Part shown: positions 42,010 to 51,528 of the stretch, piece after piece
Layout of the letters: each line of letters starts with the position of its first letter
Position numbering within the stretch: the first letter of the stretch is position 1
Notes under the pieces: generated by a model
What the model saw: only the letters and a program-made list of their open reading frames with translations
What the model was told of the DNA's origin: nothing
Databases searched by the model: none
Position numbers and translations under genes: made by a program
Assembly: GCA_945874105.1 (NCBI GenBank)
Contig: CAMCFJ010000017.1
Span: forward strand, 1-57,007
Source: Candidatus Nitrotoga sp. CP45
Lineage (GTDB): Bacteria > Pseudomonadota > Gammaproteobacteria > Burkholderiales > Gallionellaceae
Direction of reading: 5' to 3'
Length of the DNA stretch: 57,007 nt

Positions 42010-44025
42010 TTATTTGATCACAGCTTTATTGTCCTGCGATACCCGCTTCAAGCGGGTTATCAGCTCACTCCAGTCAACTTTGCGATTGTAGCCCATCACA
42101 GTGATGGCGGGAATGCCGCCACCTTTTACTATCGTATAAGCGTTGCCATTGTCTTCCACTCCCGCCATGGTGCATATGTCATTGCGCAGCACACAACTCA
42201 ACCCGATGCGGTTATAGCCGAAGTTTTCAAAAATGCGCAAAAAACTGCGCTGCAACGCAGCAACCCCGCCTGCTCCGCCCAGCGAAGAAATATTTTCAAC
42301 AGCCTTTTGGCTGATTCTCTTGCGATATTTTCCAGGACTGCTTGCCAGCTTGGCATCAAAACGTACCGGAACCCATTGCACCAGTTCGAGATTGTTCACT
42401 CCCAAATCAATACGCCCCTGGATATTGCCGAAAGAAAAAGTGCGCGTAAGCAAGTCAAGATCCAGTTCGCGCATATCCAAATTTCCCGACAGACGCGGTG
42501 CGCGACCGAAGGGATCAAATAGCTCCAAGTGATTTGCCAGCACCGTGCCATCAAATACCCGAAACAATAAAGTGCCATCTACCTTGAGCAATTTGTCCTG
42601 ATAACTCACCTTTGGAATAGAGCCGGATAGCGAGCCATGCATCTCCGGCCAATGTAATGCGGCACTGAGCTTCTGCATGGAAATCGATGTCAGCGAGCTG
42701 GAAAAATTCCACTGCCACATGTCATTCACATTTTGCATGTGGAAATCGCTCACTTCCAACTTGCCGTCGAGTATGGGCAGTGTGGCTGTTGGCATAATGA
42801 AATCCTGCCCACGCATCTGAATTTGCCATTGCGTCGCACCCAATGACAATCCCATCAGTTCGCCGTCGGCAAAAGCCACATGCGCTACATTCAGCTCTTG
42901 GGCGTGCCACGGAATGTCTGCGTTAATGCCGTGCAGGGCAAAGCGTTTCTCGCCATCCACTACAGCTACATCGCGCAGCTTAACCAATAAAGACTGGGTG
43001 GCACCATTGCGGTATTGCCAGTCCACATCGGCGTTCCCGGTCAGCTCTGTCGCCGACAAAGCGCTCTTTTCCAGAAATGGTTTGGCGTAATCAGTGAAGC
43101 CTTTAGCCAGTGACAAATTCTTTCCAAGCAAACGGCCTTCCAATAAATCGCTCTTCTTGACATCCCACAATGCGTTCAGCTCAACCTTGCCCACTCCTGG
43201 CAGAGTGGCCACAGCCTGCGTCACTTTTAGTTGTGCACCATCCCACTGACCAAAGGCTTGTAGCGTATGCCCGCCGCGCAAATACAACGGTTGCCAGAAC
43301 AGTTCGCCACTCTGCCAATCGAGTGCGCCACGCCAATCCCATTTTTGGCCTGTGCGAGCAGCATCTACATGCAACGTGCCTGTCATTTTTTCGGCAGCAT
43401 GCAAACCACTGGCATCCGCAGCAGCCACATCGGCTAACTGCAGATCAGCATTGATTCGGCTTACCCCCGCTTTATCACCCTGCACCTCCAACTTGCCATT
43501 CAGGGCACCCTGTGTAGGCAGTGGCCAATTCGGTGAAAGAAAATCTGTCAGGCGCTTGCCTTGTGCATTGCGTAACAATGCTGTGGCACGCCACGGCTGC
43601 GCGCGGAAATCAGCGTTTACCTGCCACAATTCATTTGCTTTAGCGGCAAACTGCAACTCCAGCCGTTGCGAGGCAAACTCGTAATTGAGTGTGAATGGCA
43701 AGTCTGGAATCGCATCCAGCTTGCCTTTACGGCATGTCACGCGAGCTGAACTAAGCAAAAATTCCGCACAGTGCACGTGCACCTTGCGCCATGTCTTTTC
43801 CGCCATGTGCAATTCGTCTATGCTGAATTCAGCCGAACCCTCTTGCGCCAATACCACTTTAATTCCGCGTGCGGTAAAGCTCGGTGCGGTAACGTCTGCC
43901 ACGTTTAATGTAATTTGCACGGCATAGAGCGGCGCAGGCAAAAATATCAGACAAAAACTCAGCAAGCCGGACAGGCAGCAACTTTGCAGGCGGATTGTGG
44001 TATAAATAAGCGTCTTGTTTAACAT
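42010..44025 (-). CDS. ydbH: YdbH-like AsmA-type intermembrane transport protein
   Basis: A 671-residue protein with an N-terminal membrane anchor or signal (LSGLLSFCLIFLPAPLYA) and a long, repetitive beta-rich body typical of AsmA-like bridges (repeated alternating strands such as GKLEVQGDKAGVSRINADLQ). It ends with ILELDG-free DUF748/YdbH-like sequence including NIQGRIDLGVNNLELVQWVP. It is shorter than E. coli YdbH (about 880). The ynbE-ydbL neighbours identify it. The first ATG could be 44025 or 44043; neither has a strong Shine-Dalgarno sequence. It is divergent from the DUF192 gene. Confidence 0.85.
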   Translation of the reverse strand: MLNKTLIYTTIRLQSCCLSGLLSFCLIFLPAPLYAVQITLNVADVTAPSFTARGIKVVLAQEGSAEFSIDELHMAEKTWRKVHVHCAEFLLSSARVTCRKGKLDAIPDLPFTLNYEFASQRLELQFAAKANELWQVNADFRAQPWRATALLRNAQGKRLTDFLSPNWPLPTQGALNGKLEVQGDKAGVSRINADLQLADVAAADASGLHAAEKMTGTLHVDAARTGQKWDWRGALDWQSGELFWQPLYLRGGHTLQAFGQWDGAQLKVTQAVATLPGVGKVELNALWDVKKSDLLEGRLLGKNLSLAKGFTDYAKPFLEKSALSATELTGNADVDWQYRNGATQSLLVKLRDVAVVDGEKRFALHGINADIPWHAQELNVAHVAFADGELMGLSLGATQWQIQMRGQDFIMPTATLPILDGKLEVSDFHMQNVNDMWQWNFSSSLTSISMQKLSAALHWPEMHGSLSGSIPKVSYQDKLLKVDGTLLFRVFDGTVLANHLELFDPFGRAPRLSGNLDMRELDLDLLTRTFSFGNIQGRIDLGVNNLELVQWVPVRFDAKLASSPGKYRKRISQKAVENISSLGGAGGVAALQRSFLRIFENFGYNRIGLSCVLRNDICTMAGVEDNGNAYTIVKGGGIPAITVMGYNRKVDWSELITRLKRVSQDNKAVIK

Positions 44026-44087
44026 ATGGCAACTCAATTCCATGTTACAAAACCATGTTTTTTTCTGCTAAATTTATTCTACTAACT

Positions 44088-44528
44088 ATGACTCCCATGA
44101 GATTTTTTTCCGCGCTATCCCTGTTCTGTTTGTTTGCCCTGCAACCCGCCTGGGGCGAAAATATTTCACTCAAGATAGGCAAACACAGCATTCATGCCGA
44201 GATCGCCAACACCCCGCAAAGCCGCGAACAGGGACTCATGCAGCGCGGTCCTTTATGCGCTAATTGCGGCATGTTATTTATCTTTGAAAAAGCTGACCGG
44301 TATAGCTTCTGGATGAAGAATACGCCACTGCCGTTAAGCATCGCCTTCATCGCCGCCGATGGCTCCATTCTCAACATTGAGGAAATGCAGCCTAACACCA
44401 CAGTTGCGCATCACGCCCAAAGCGATGCATTGTATGCGCTGGAAATGAATAGCGGCTGGTTTACCCGGAATGGCATCAAGCGAGGAATAATAGTTCAAGG
44501 ATTAAGGCAAGCTCCCCCAGGGCATTAA
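44088..44528 (+). CDS. Exported DUF192 protein
   Basis: A 146-residue secreted protein with a signal peptide (MRFFSALSLFCLFALQPAWG, cleavage near Gly-Glu) and a DUF192 domain: ANTPQSREQGLMQRGPLCAN, GMLFIFEKADRYSFWMKNT and ALEMNSGWFTRNGIKRG. Function of DUF192 is unknown. The start may be ATG 44088 or 44097; both keep the signal peptide. It is followed by a strong bidirectional terminator that separates it from the convergent sodB. Confidence 0.87.
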   Translation: MTPMRFFSALSLFCLFALQPAWGENISLKIGKHSIHAEIANTPQSREQGLMQRGPLCANCGMLFIFEKADRYSFWMKNTPLPLSIAFIAADGSILNIEEMQPNTTVAHHAQSDALYALEMNSGWFTRNGIKRGIIVQGLRQAPPGH

Positions 44529-44543
44529 CCTCTCTGAATTAAT

Positions 44544-44573
44544 AAAAAATCCCGGCGAATCCCGGGATTTTTT
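44544..44573. terminator. Bidirectional rho-independent terminator
   Basis: A 12-bp perfect stem AAAAAATCCCGG / CCGGGATTTTTT around the loop CGAATC, with A and T tracts on either side. It serves both the DUF192 gene (+) and sodB (-), which end 15 and 21 bases away. Confidence 0.88.
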
Positions 44574-44594
44574 ATTTCGCTCAATCTTTAATAA

Positions 44595-45173
44595 TTACGC
44601 GCAGTTCTTGGCTACGAAATCCCAGTTCACCAAGCCCCAGAAGGTTTCGACATACTTGGCGCGGGCGTTGCGGTAATCAATATAGTAGGCGTGTTCCCAC
44701 ACATCACAGGTCAATAACGGCTTGTCCGCGCCGGACAATGGTGTGGCGGCATTGCTGGTGTTAACGATGTCCAGCGAGCCATCAGCTTTCTTCACCAGCC
44801 ATGTCCAGCCAGAGCCAAAATTTCCCACGCAAGAAGCCGAAAATGCTTTTTTAAAATCTTCGAAACCGCCCCATTTCTTGTTGATGCCATCCGCCAGCGC
44901 TCCAGTCGGTACACCGCCACCGTCAGGCTTCATGCCATTCCAGTAAAAGGTATGGTTCCACACTTGGGCGGAATTGTTGAAAATGCCACCGCTGGATTTT
45001 TTGACTATCTCTTCCAGCGTGGCGTTCTCAAATTCAGTGCCTTTAATCAAATTATTGAGATTGGTCACATAGGTTTGGTGATGCTTGCCATAGTGATATT
45101 CCAGAGTTTCCTTGGAAATGTGCGGCGCGAGTGCATCCATCGCATAAGGTAGTGCAGGTAAAGTATGTTCCAT
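44595..45173 (-). CDS. sodB: Iron superoxide dismutase
   Basis: Converts superoxide to hydrogen peroxide and oxygen in the cytoplasm. The 192-residue protein has the metal ligands in [13 protein letters not shown] (His), [11 protein letters not shown] (His) and [14 protein letters not shown] (Asp, His). [10 protein letters not shown]-like and GSGWTWLV stretches fit the Fe-type. AGGAG precedes the ATG. It is 53 bases after ettA on the same strand. Confidence 0.95.
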   Translation of the reverse strand: MEHTLPALPYAMDALAPHISKETLEYHYGKHHQTYVTNLNNLIKGTEFENATLEEIVKKSSGGIFNNSAQVWNHTFYWNGMKPDGGGVPTGALADGINKKWGGFEDFKKAFSASCVGNFGSGWTWLVKKADGSLDIVNTSNAATPLSGADKPLLTCDVWEHAYYIDYRNARAKYVETFWGLVNWDFVAKNCA

Positions 45174-45226
45174 TTAGTTCTCCTCAATTTAAGTTTAGAG
45201 TGGTTCAAAATTACAGTCGACAAAAC

Positions 45227-46891
45227 TCAACGACTAATCGGTTTATATCGAATTCGCTTCGGCTTCGCACCTTCCTCACCCAAACGTTTCCTTTTATCCG
45301 CTTCGTATTCCTGATAATTGCCATCGAAAAATGTGACCTGCGAGTTGCCTTCAAAGGCGAGAATATGAGTCGCTATGCGATCCAAAAACCAGCGATCATG
45401 CGAGATAACCAGCACACAACCGGCGAATTCCAGCAGCGCGTCTTCAAGCGCACGTAGCGTTTCCACGTCGAGGTCGTTGGAGGGTTCATCCAGTAGCAGG
45501 ACATTGCCGCCCGAAATAAGCGTTTTCGCCAAGTGCAGACGTCCGCGTTCGCCACCTGAAAGATTACCGACCAGCTTTTGCTGATCTGCGCCCTTGAAAT
45601 TAAAGCGGCCGATGTAGGCTCGTGATGGCGTTTCAAACTTGCCCACGGTGAGTATGTCGTTGCCACCGGAAATAACATCGAACACGGTTTTATCGCTCTC
45701 AAGCGCATCGCGCGATTGATCAACATGCGATATTTTGACTGTTGATCCAATTTTTATTTCGCCAGAATCCGGTTTTTCTATTCCAGTCAGCATGCGGAAC
45801 AGCGTCGACTTACCCGCGCCGTTGGGTCCAATAATGCCGACGATAGCGCCGGGCGGAATCTTGAGACTGAGATTGTCAATAAGCAGTCGGTCGCCATAAG
45901 CTTTGGAAACATTGTTAAACTCTATGACTTCATTACCCAGCCTGTCGGCCACGGGAATAAAGATTTCCTGGGTCTCATTACGCTTTTGATATTCCTGTGA
46001 ATTTAATTCTTCAAAGCGGGCGATACGCGCCTTTGATTTTGCCTGCCGTCCCTTTGGATTCTGGCGCACCCATTCCAACTCCTTGCTCAGTGCCTTTTGG
46101 CGCGCGGACTCAGAGGACTCTTCTTGCTTGAGCCTGGCTCCTTTCTGTTCCAGCCAACTTGAATAGTTTCCCTTCCACGGAATGCCGTGGCCACGATCGA
46201 GTTCCAAAATCCACTCGGCGGCATTGTCAAGGAAGTAGCGATCATGCGTCACCGCCACCACAGTCCCTGGAAAGCGCAATAGAAATTGTTCCAGCCATTC
46301 TACCGACTCAGCATCCAAATGGTTGGTCGGCTCATCCAGCAGCAACATATCCGGTTTCGACAGCAGCAATTTGCACAGCGCAACGCGACGTTTCTCGCCA
46401 CCCGAAAGATTCTTGACCACGGCATCCCATTCGGGCAGACGCAATGCATCGGCGGCAATTTCCATTTGTTGATCCGCATTCCCGTCACTAGCCGCGATGA
46501 TGGCTTCAAGTCGCGCCTGCTCGGCGGCCAACGCATCAAAGTCGGCATCAGGATCAGCATAGGCGGCATACACATCATCCAATTTTTTCTGCGCGCTGAA
46601 AACCTCGCCCAGCCCTTCCTGCACTGCTTCACGGACGGTCTGTTCCGGGTTAAGTTGTGGCTCTTGCGGCAGATAGCCGATATTCAAGTTCGGCATCGGA
46701 GTGGCTTCGCCTTCGAAATCCTTGTCCACTCCAGCCATGATCTTCAGCACGGTGGATTTGCCCGAGCCATTCAATCCCAGCAGACCGATCTTGGCACCAG
46801 GGAAAAAGCTGAGGGAAATATCCTTGATAATTTGGCGCTTGGGCGGAACGACCTTGCCCACGCGATTCATGGTAAAAACATATTGGGCCAT
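45227..46891 (-). CDS. ettA: Energy-dependent translational throttle protein EttA (ABC-F)
   Basis: Cytoplasmic ABC-F ATPase that binds the ribosomal E site and gates the first elongation steps according to ADP/ATP ratio. The 554 residues have two nucleotide-binding domains with no membrane part: Walker A GLNGSGKST and GPNGAGKST, signatures LSGGEKRRV and LSGGERGRL, Walker B LLLDEPTNHLD and LLLDEPSNDLD. A charged linker lies between them (KEQ-rich arm region, ELEWVRQNPKGRQAKSKARI). MAQYVFTMNRVGKVVPPK is the EttA N-terminus. Length matches E. coli (555). Confidence 0.96.
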   Translation of the reverse strand: MAQYVFTMNRVGKVVPPKRQIIKDISLSFFPGAKIGLLGLNGSGKSTVLKIMAGVDKDFEGEATPMPNLNIGYLPQEPQLNPEQTVREAVQEGLGEVFSAQKKLDDVYAAYADPDADFDALAAEQARLEAIIAASDGNADQQMEIAADALRLPEWDAVVKNLSGGEKRRVALCKLLLSKPDMLLLDEPTNHLDAESVEWLEQFLLRFPGTVVAVTHDRYFLDNAAEWILELDRGHGIPWKGNYSSWLEQKGARLKQEESSESARQKALSKELEWVRQNPKGRQAKSKARIARFEELNSQEYQKRNETQEIFIPVADRLGNEVIEFNNVSKAYGDRLLIDNLSLKIPPGAIVGIIGPNGAGKSTLFRMLTGIEKPDSGEIKIGSTVKISHVDQSRDALESDKTVFDVISGGNDILTVGKFETPSRAYIGRFNFKGADQQKLVGNLSGGERGRLHLAKTLISGGNVLLLDEPSNDLDVETLRALEDALLEFAGCVLVISHDRWFLDRIATHILAFEGNSQVTFFDGNYQEYEADKRKRLGEEGAKPKRIRYKPISR

Positions 46892-47037
46892 AGTGTCTGT
46901 TTTGTATTGAATTATTAATCAGGGGTGCAAGCTTACCCCAAGGCACCCAATTTTGGGAGTATGTAAAGCGACGAAAAGGTAATGACGAATATTTTGGCTA
47001 GCTCTCAGGCTCTTACCACATCGGGCAATGCTGAGTT

Positions 47038-47066
47038 TTGCCAGCCGATTCATTTGATAGTATTAT
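47038..47066 (+). promoter_or_regulatory. Predicted sigma70 promoter upstream of the SRP RNA
   Basis: TTGCCA (47038-47043), a 17-base spacer and TATTAT (47061-47066). Transcription would start near 47073, about 158 bases before the SRP RNA 5' end. It could serve an RNA precursor and pagL-dnaX. The rest of 46892-47230 holds no gene I can support. Confidence 0.45.
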
Positions 47067-47230
47067 AACAAGACATAAGTAGTTCAATAACTGCAACAAG
47101 TATCGCCAAAACAAGACGCATAGGGATGAAACCGAAATGCGCAGTTTTATAAAAATATATGAGTGTTTTAATGGCCTGATAACACCATTTTGGTGGCGCT
47201 CAGTTGGCTGTTGGGCAGCTTTAAAGAATT

Positions 47231-47326
47231 GGCGGGCCTCCCCGCATTGCAAGGTGGTGAACCTGGTCAGATCCGGAAGGAAGCAGCCATAACCATTTAC
47301 TGCAAGTGCCGGGGGCAAGGCTCGCC
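47231..47326 (+). ncRNA. ffs: Signal recognition particle RNA (4.5S type)
   Basis: Scaffold RNA of the bacterial SRP, binding Ffh for co-translational targeting. The apical loop consensus GGTCAGATCCGGAAGGAAGC (47275 region) and GCAGCCATAA are intact. The ends pair: GGCGGGCC (47231-47238) with GGCTCGCC (47319-47326), allowing one G-U. The size, about 96 bases, is right for the short form. ffs close to dnaX is a common proteobacterial order; here pagL stands between them. Frames on both strands across this RNA are spurious. Confidence 0.95.
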
Positions 47327-47350
47327 TCCTTATTCGAAATGGGAGTGGCC

Positions 47351-47881
47351 ATGAAAAAAATCTGTGTACTGATCGGTGCGATATTGTTGAATGGGAATGT
47401 GTGGGCCATAGATGGTGTTTCCGCTGAGATTGGCAGTGGCGATAAAACCAATATGGCGCGTATTGGCGCCCAATGGGATTGGGGAAAAAAGTGGTTTACC
47501 GAGGGCAACTGGTTGGTGACCGGCTATTGGGAAGCTTCAGCTGGAAGTTGGAACGGCCCAAATAATGCGGGTAACAAATACAACATTACTGATATCGGTT
47601 TTACGCCAGTATTTCGTTTGCAACAGAAAAATCTTTCCAGCTTCGCGCCTTATCTGGAAGCAGGCATTGGAGTTCATCTGATTTCGCATGTACAAATCAA
47701 TGCCAATCGTAGATTCAGCACTGCGTTTCAATTTGGCGATCATCTTGGCGCAGGTCTGCGTTTCGGTGATCGGAAACAATACGATCTGGGCTATCGTTTT
47801 CAGCATCTGTCTAATGCTTCAATCAAGGATCCAAACCCGGGTATCAATTTCAGCCAAATTCGCCTTGCCTATCATTTTTGA
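47351..47881 (+). CDS. pagL: Lipid A 3-O-deacylase, PagL family
   Basis: Outer-membrane beta-barrel hydrolase that removes the 3-position acyl chain of lipid A, which in other species lowers innate immune recognition or tunes envelope stability. The 176 residues start with a signal peptide (MKKICVLIGAILLNGNVWA). The catalytic FQHLSNASI motif (His152, Ser154) is followed by Asn-rich sequence and a terminal aromatic residue (AYHF), the outer-membrane barrel signature. The ATG at 47351 has GGGAG upstream; a longer frame would start inside the SRP RNA. It ends 13 bases before dnaX. Confidence 0.9.
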   Translation: MKKICVLIGAILLNGNVWAIDGVSAEIGSGDKTNMARIGAQWDWGKKWFTEGNWLVTGYWEASAGSWNGPNNAGNKYNITDIGFTPVFRLQQKNLSSFAPYLEAGIGVHLISHVQINANRRFSTAFQFGDHLGAGLRFGDRKQYDLGYRFQHLSNASIKDPNPGINFSQIRLAYHF

Positions 47882-47894
47882 GACAGCGTAAATT

Positions 47895-49532
47895 TTGTCA
47901 GCAACTTCTGTTCTAGCGCGTAAATGGCGGCCTAAGAACTTCGCGCAATTGGCGGGGCAGCAACATGTCGTGCAGGCATTGAGCAATGCGCTGACACAAA
48001 ACCGTTTGCATCACGCCTATTTATTCACTGGCACGCGCGGCGTGGGGAAAACCACCATTGCACGCATTTTTGCAAAATCCCTGAATTGCGTCAGTGGTAT
48101 TACCGCTACTCCGTGTGGAATTTGTAGCGCTTGCACGGAAATCGACAGTGGGCGTTTTGTTGATCTCATTGAATTGGATGCGGCGTCTAATACCGGCATC
48201 GATAATATGCGCGAAGTACTGGATAACGCGCAATATCTGCCAACTTTGGGACGTTACAAGGTTTATTTGATTGACGAAGTTCATATGCTTTCCAAGCCGG
48301 CTTTTAACTCGATGTTAAAAACATTGGAAGAGCCGCCCGCACACGTCAAATTTATTCTCGCCACCACCGACCCGCAAAAAATCCCCGTCACGGTATTGTC
48401 GCGTTGCTTGCAGTTCAATCTGAAACAGTTGCCGCCTGCGTTAATCGTCACACACTTGGAGTATGTGCTGGGACAGGAAGGCATCACCTTTGAAATCGCT
48501 GCGCTGGCGCTGCTGGCGCGTGCGGCTCAAGGCAGTATGCGCGATGCGCTAAGCCTGCTCGATCAAGCCATTGCCTATTCCGATTCCAGAATCGATGAAG
48601 CAACGGTTCGCAATATGTTGGGCGCGATTGACCAGAGTTATCTGTATGACGTGTTGCAAACTTTGCTGGCGCGGGACGGAGTCGGTTTGCTGCGTGTTGC
48701 TGACGATATGCTAAGTCGCAGCTTGGCGTTTGATGCTGCTTTGCAGGACTTGGCGACCTTGTTGCACCGTGTTGCTCTGGCGCAGACGGTGCCGCAAGCC
48801 ATCGCAGAAGATGAGCCGGAGCGAGTGCGTTTGCTGGAACTGGCGCAGAGTTTTAGCGCGGAAGAAATTCAGTTGTATTATCAGATTGCCATACACGGGC
48901 GTAATGAAATTGATCTTGCGCCCGATGAATATGCTGGTTTCACCATGACGTTGTTGCGCATGTTGGCATTCAGGCCAGCTGGCGCCAAGGCGGTGTCTGA
49001 ACAACGCACAGCTGAAGTGATCGTTACGCCAGCGATAGTTGCGCCGCTAAAGGCTCCTGCTACTGCGCTACCCGTGTCGCAGCCGAAGCAACAATCGCAA
49101 CCTGCTCAGGCTATTTCACAGCCAATTCACCCAGCAGCATCTACTTCTGTGGCGCTGGATTGGAGCGCATTGCTGGCGCAACTGAATGTGCAAGGTATGG
49201 CGCGCGAATTGGCAAAACATTGCACGCTGGAAAGTTATGTTGATGGGCGCTTAACTTTAAATTTAGCGCCGCAACACAAACATTTATTGACCAATAAAAT
49301 GGCCCAGGAAAAATTGCAGTCGGCCCTTGCCGATTATTTCGTCCAGCCAGTGCGATTGGTGGTTATGTTAGGTGCGAACAACGTGGCCACCCCAGCCGCA
49401 GTCGAGCAGCACGTAAAACAGACACGTCAGCAACAAGCAGTTGAGGCCATCACGCAAGACCTGTTCGTACGTGAAGCACAGACACAGTTAGGCGCGCAGA
49501 TAGTTGAAGAAACCATTAAATCAATACCGTAA
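47895..49532 (+). CDS. dnaX: DNA polymerase III subunit tau/gamma
   Basis: Clamp-loader ATPase and replisome organiser. The 545 residues have Walker A GTRGVGKT (46-53), a zinc module with Cys65, Cys74, Cys77 and Cys80, Walker B LIDEVHML, and sensor ATTDPQKIPVTVLSRC. A Pro/Gln-rich linker (about 385-415) leads to a C-terminal tau domain. The only start giving the standard N-terminus (SVLARKWRPKNF) is a TTG at 47895 without a clear Shine-Dalgarno sequence. I see no slippery A-run for making gamma by frameshifting. dnaX-ybaB-recR is a conserved order. Confidence 0.95.
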   Translation: MSATSVLARKWRPKNFAQLAGQQHVVQALSNALTQNRLHHAYLFTGTRGVGKTTIARIFAKSLNCVSGITATPCGICSACTEIDSGRFVDLIELDAASNTGIDNMREVLDNAQYLPTLGRYKVYLIDEVHMLSKPAFNSMLKTLEEPPAHVKFILATTDPQKIPVTVLSRCLQFNLKQLPPALIVTHLEYVLGQEGITFEIAALALLARAAQGSMRDALSLLDQAIAYSDSRIDEATVRNMLGAIDQSYLYDVLQTLLARDGVGLLRVADDMLSRSLAFDAALQDLATLLHRVALAQTVPQAIAEDEPERVRLLELAQSFSAEEIQLYYQIAIHGRNEIDLAPDEYAGFTMTLLRMLAFRPAGAKAVSEQRTAEVIVTPAIVAPLKAPATALPVSQPKQQSQPAQAISQPIHPAASTSVALDWSALLAQLNVQGMARELAKHCTLESYVDGRLTLNLAPQHKHLLTNKMAQEKLQSALADYFVQPVRLVVMLGANNVATPAAVEQHVKQTRQQQAVEAITQDLFVREAQTQLGAQIVEETIKSIP

Positions 49533-49550
49533 ATTAAGGAGGGTAGGCAC

Positions 49551-49877
49551 ATGATGAAGGGCGGATTGGCCGGGATGATGAAACAAGCCCAGCAGATGCA
49601 ACAGAACATGAAGAAGGCGCAGGGCGAACTCGCTACAGTCGAGGTGGTAGGTCAAGCCGGTTCCGGCATGGTGAAAGTTGTTATGACCTGTGCGCATGAT
49701 GTGCGCCGCGTGATATTGGATAACAGCCTGTTATCAGACGATAAGGAAATGCTGGAAGATCTGATCGTGGCGGCAATGAATGATGCGATGAAACAGGTTG
49801 CTGCAGTGACCCAACAAAAAATGGGTGGTTTCACAGCGGGTATGAATTTACCGCCCGGCATGAGTTTGCCGTTCTGA
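49551..49877 (+). CDS. ybaB: YbaB/EbfC nucleoid-associated protein
   Basis: Small DNA-binding protein of 108 residues that forms tweezer-like dimers. It starts with a Met/Lys/Gln-rich helix ([20 protein letters not shown]), then the strands [16 protein letters not shown] and the [16 protein letters not shown] helix. AAGGAGGG lies nine bases upstream of the ATG. An ATG one codon later is also possible. It is between dnaX and recR. Confidence 0.95.
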   Translation: MMKGGLAGMMKQAQQMQQNMKKAQGELATVEVVGQAGSGMVKVVMTCAHDVRRVILDNSLLSDDKEMLEDLIVAAMNDAMKQVAAVTQQKMGGFTAGMNLPPGMSLPF

Positions 49878-49902
49878 ATGCCCTAATGTTTTTACTACCT
49901 GG

Positions 49903-50502
49903 ATGAACACGCTTTCCAGTCTGGAAGAAATGATAGCCGCCTTGCGCTGTCTGCCTGGTGTTGGGCCGAAATCTGCGCAGCGTATGGCATACCATTTGTT
50001 GCAACGCGACAAACCTGGCGCATTGCGGCTGGCGAAAGCGCTTGGCCAGGCTGTGGAAAGTATCCATCATTGCGTCAAGTGTAATAATTTTTCCGAAGAA
50101 GAAATTTGCGCCTTATGCCGTTCGTCCAAGCGTGATACCAGCCTGCTGTGTGTGGTGGAAATGCCGGCAGACTTGCTCATGATGGAACAGGCGCAGTGCT
50201 ATCGCGGTATGTATTTTGTGCTGATGGGACGGCTTTCTCCACTGGATGGCATCGGCCCGCGTGAATTGCACCTGGATCGGTTGGTTAGTCGGGCGCAGGA
50301 AAATACATGTGAAGTGATACTCGCCACTAATTTCACCGTAGAAGGTGATGCCACTGCACACTACATTACTATCCTGCTATGTGCGCAGGGCATCAAAGTG
50401 TCGCGCATTGCGCGTGGGTTGCCAGTGGGTGGCGAACTGGAGCATGTGGATAGTGGTACGCTGGCGCAAGCCGTGTTGGAGAGGCGAGAGGTTACCGGAT
50501 GA
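49903..50502 (+). CDS. recR: Recombination mediator RecR
   Basis: Works with RecF and RecO to load RecA at single-strand gaps. The 199 residues have an N-terminal helix-hairpin-helix ([20 protein letters not shown]), a four-cysteine zinc finger ([16 protein letters not shown]) and a TOPRIM domain ([27 protein letters not shown]). The C-terminal Walker B-like end is also present. It overlaps the next gene by four bases. Confidence 0.95.
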   Translation: MNTLSSLEEMIAALRCLPGVGPKSAQRMAYHLLQRDKPGALRLAKALGQAVESIHHCVKCNNFSEEEICALCRSSKRDTSLLCVVEMPADLLMMEQAQCYRGMYFVLMGRLSPLDGIGPRELHLDRLVSRAQENTCEVILATNFTVEGDATAHYITILLCAQGIKVSRIARGLPVGGELEHVDSGTLAQAVLERREVTG

Positions 50503-51470
50503 ACGAGCAGGCAAAGCAACCAGAACAACAAGGCGAGCGCTTGCAGAAGGTATTGGCGCAGGTTGGCCTGGGTTCCCGTCGTGCCATGGAAGAATGGATT
50601 TCCGCTGGGCGCATAACGGTGAACGGGGAAGTGGCGACGCTGGGTATGCGTGTGACCGAAGATGACGTAGTGCGCGCCGACAAGCGCATGGTCAACATTA
50701 GAACAAGTAACAATAATTTGCCGCGTGTATTGCTGTATCACAAGCAGGAAGGCGAAATTGTTAGTCGTGATGATCCGGAAAAGCGTGCAAACGTATTCGA
50801 CAAATTACCCAAGTTGCGGGGCATGAAATGGATTGCCATTGGACGGCTCGATTTTAATACCAGTGGACTGCTGATTTTTACTACCTCGGGTGATCTGGCT
50901 AACCGTCTTATGCACCCGCGTTTTGAAGTTGAACGCGAATACGCTGTGCGCGTGCAGGGCAGCATGACCGATGAGCAGATGGAACAGATGGTGAAGGAAG
51001 GCATCACCTTGGAAGATGGCCCGGTGAAGTTCGAGAGGCTTACCGACGAAGGAGGGGAGGGCTACAACCACTGGTATCGCCTGATGTTGAAGGAAGGGCG
51101 CAATCGCATTGTGCGTCGTACTTTTGAGGCATTGGGTTTGCCCATTAGCCGTTTAATACGTGTGCGCTTCGGCATCGTTAATCTGCCGCCTCGCTTGAAG
51201 CGAGGCACGTTGGCAGAACTTGGCACGGGAGAGGTAAGCCAAATTCTTGACTGGGTGGGCATGGAATCGAAACCTGTCACGGAAAAAGCCGCTGAATCGA
51301 CTGGAAGCAAGGCTGGGAAATTTGATAATGGAATGACGGATGCAGGGCATAAAAACAGAAAACCAGGCACTGGCGTGAGTACCGCTCCACATGGCAAGAT
51401 AGATGGACGCCATGGCAAGACAGACGGGCGCCGCAGCGCAACACCGTCTAAAAATAAAGTGCGTCCCTGA
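50499..51470 (+). CDS. rluB: 23S rRNA pseudouridine synthase RluB
   Basis: Isomerises uridine 2605 (E. coli numbering) in 23S rRNA. The 323 residues have an N-terminal S4 RNA-binding domain ([20 protein letters not shown]), the catalytic aspartate in [16 protein letters not shown], and the RluB-type block EREYAVRV. A basic, low-complexity tail of about 60 residues (Lys/Gly/Arg/His-rich) follows, as often in RluB. scpB, its usual partner, is absent; recR precedes it instead. RluB versus RluE/F is assigned by the S4 domain and tail. Confidence 0.9.
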   Translation: MNEQAKQPEQQGERLQKVLAQVGLGSRRAMEEWISAGRITVNGEVATLGMRVTEDDVVRADKRMVNIRTSNNNLPRVLLYHKQEGEIVSRDDPEKRANVFDKLPKLRGMKWIAIGRLDFNTSGLLIFTTSGDLANRLMHPRFEVEREYAVRVQGSMTDEQMEQMVKEGITLEDGPVKFERLTDEGGEGYNHWYRLMLKEGRNRIVRRTFEALGLPISRLIRVRFGIVNLPPRLKRGTLAELGTGEVSQILDWVGMESKPVTEKAAESTGSKAGKFDNGMTDAGHKNRKPGTGVSTAPHGKIDGRHGKTDGRRSATPSKNKVRP

Positions 51471-51528
51471 AATAGACGCCAAGCTCTGATTATTCATTCC
51501 GAATATTTCAAGTTGCCAGGAAGTAACC

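Noticed and set aside
47137-47295. A plus-strand frame of about 50 codons beginning MRSFIKIYECF and running through the SRP RNA
   Set aside because: Its second half is the SRP RNA itself and there is no ribosome-binding site; the RNA explains the conservation.
47013-47508. Minus-strand open frames of 95-101 codons antisense to the SRP RNA and pagL
   Set aside because: They run across the conserved SRP RNA helix and a well-supported gene. Peptides like these are a common artefact of SRP RNA loci and have no other support.
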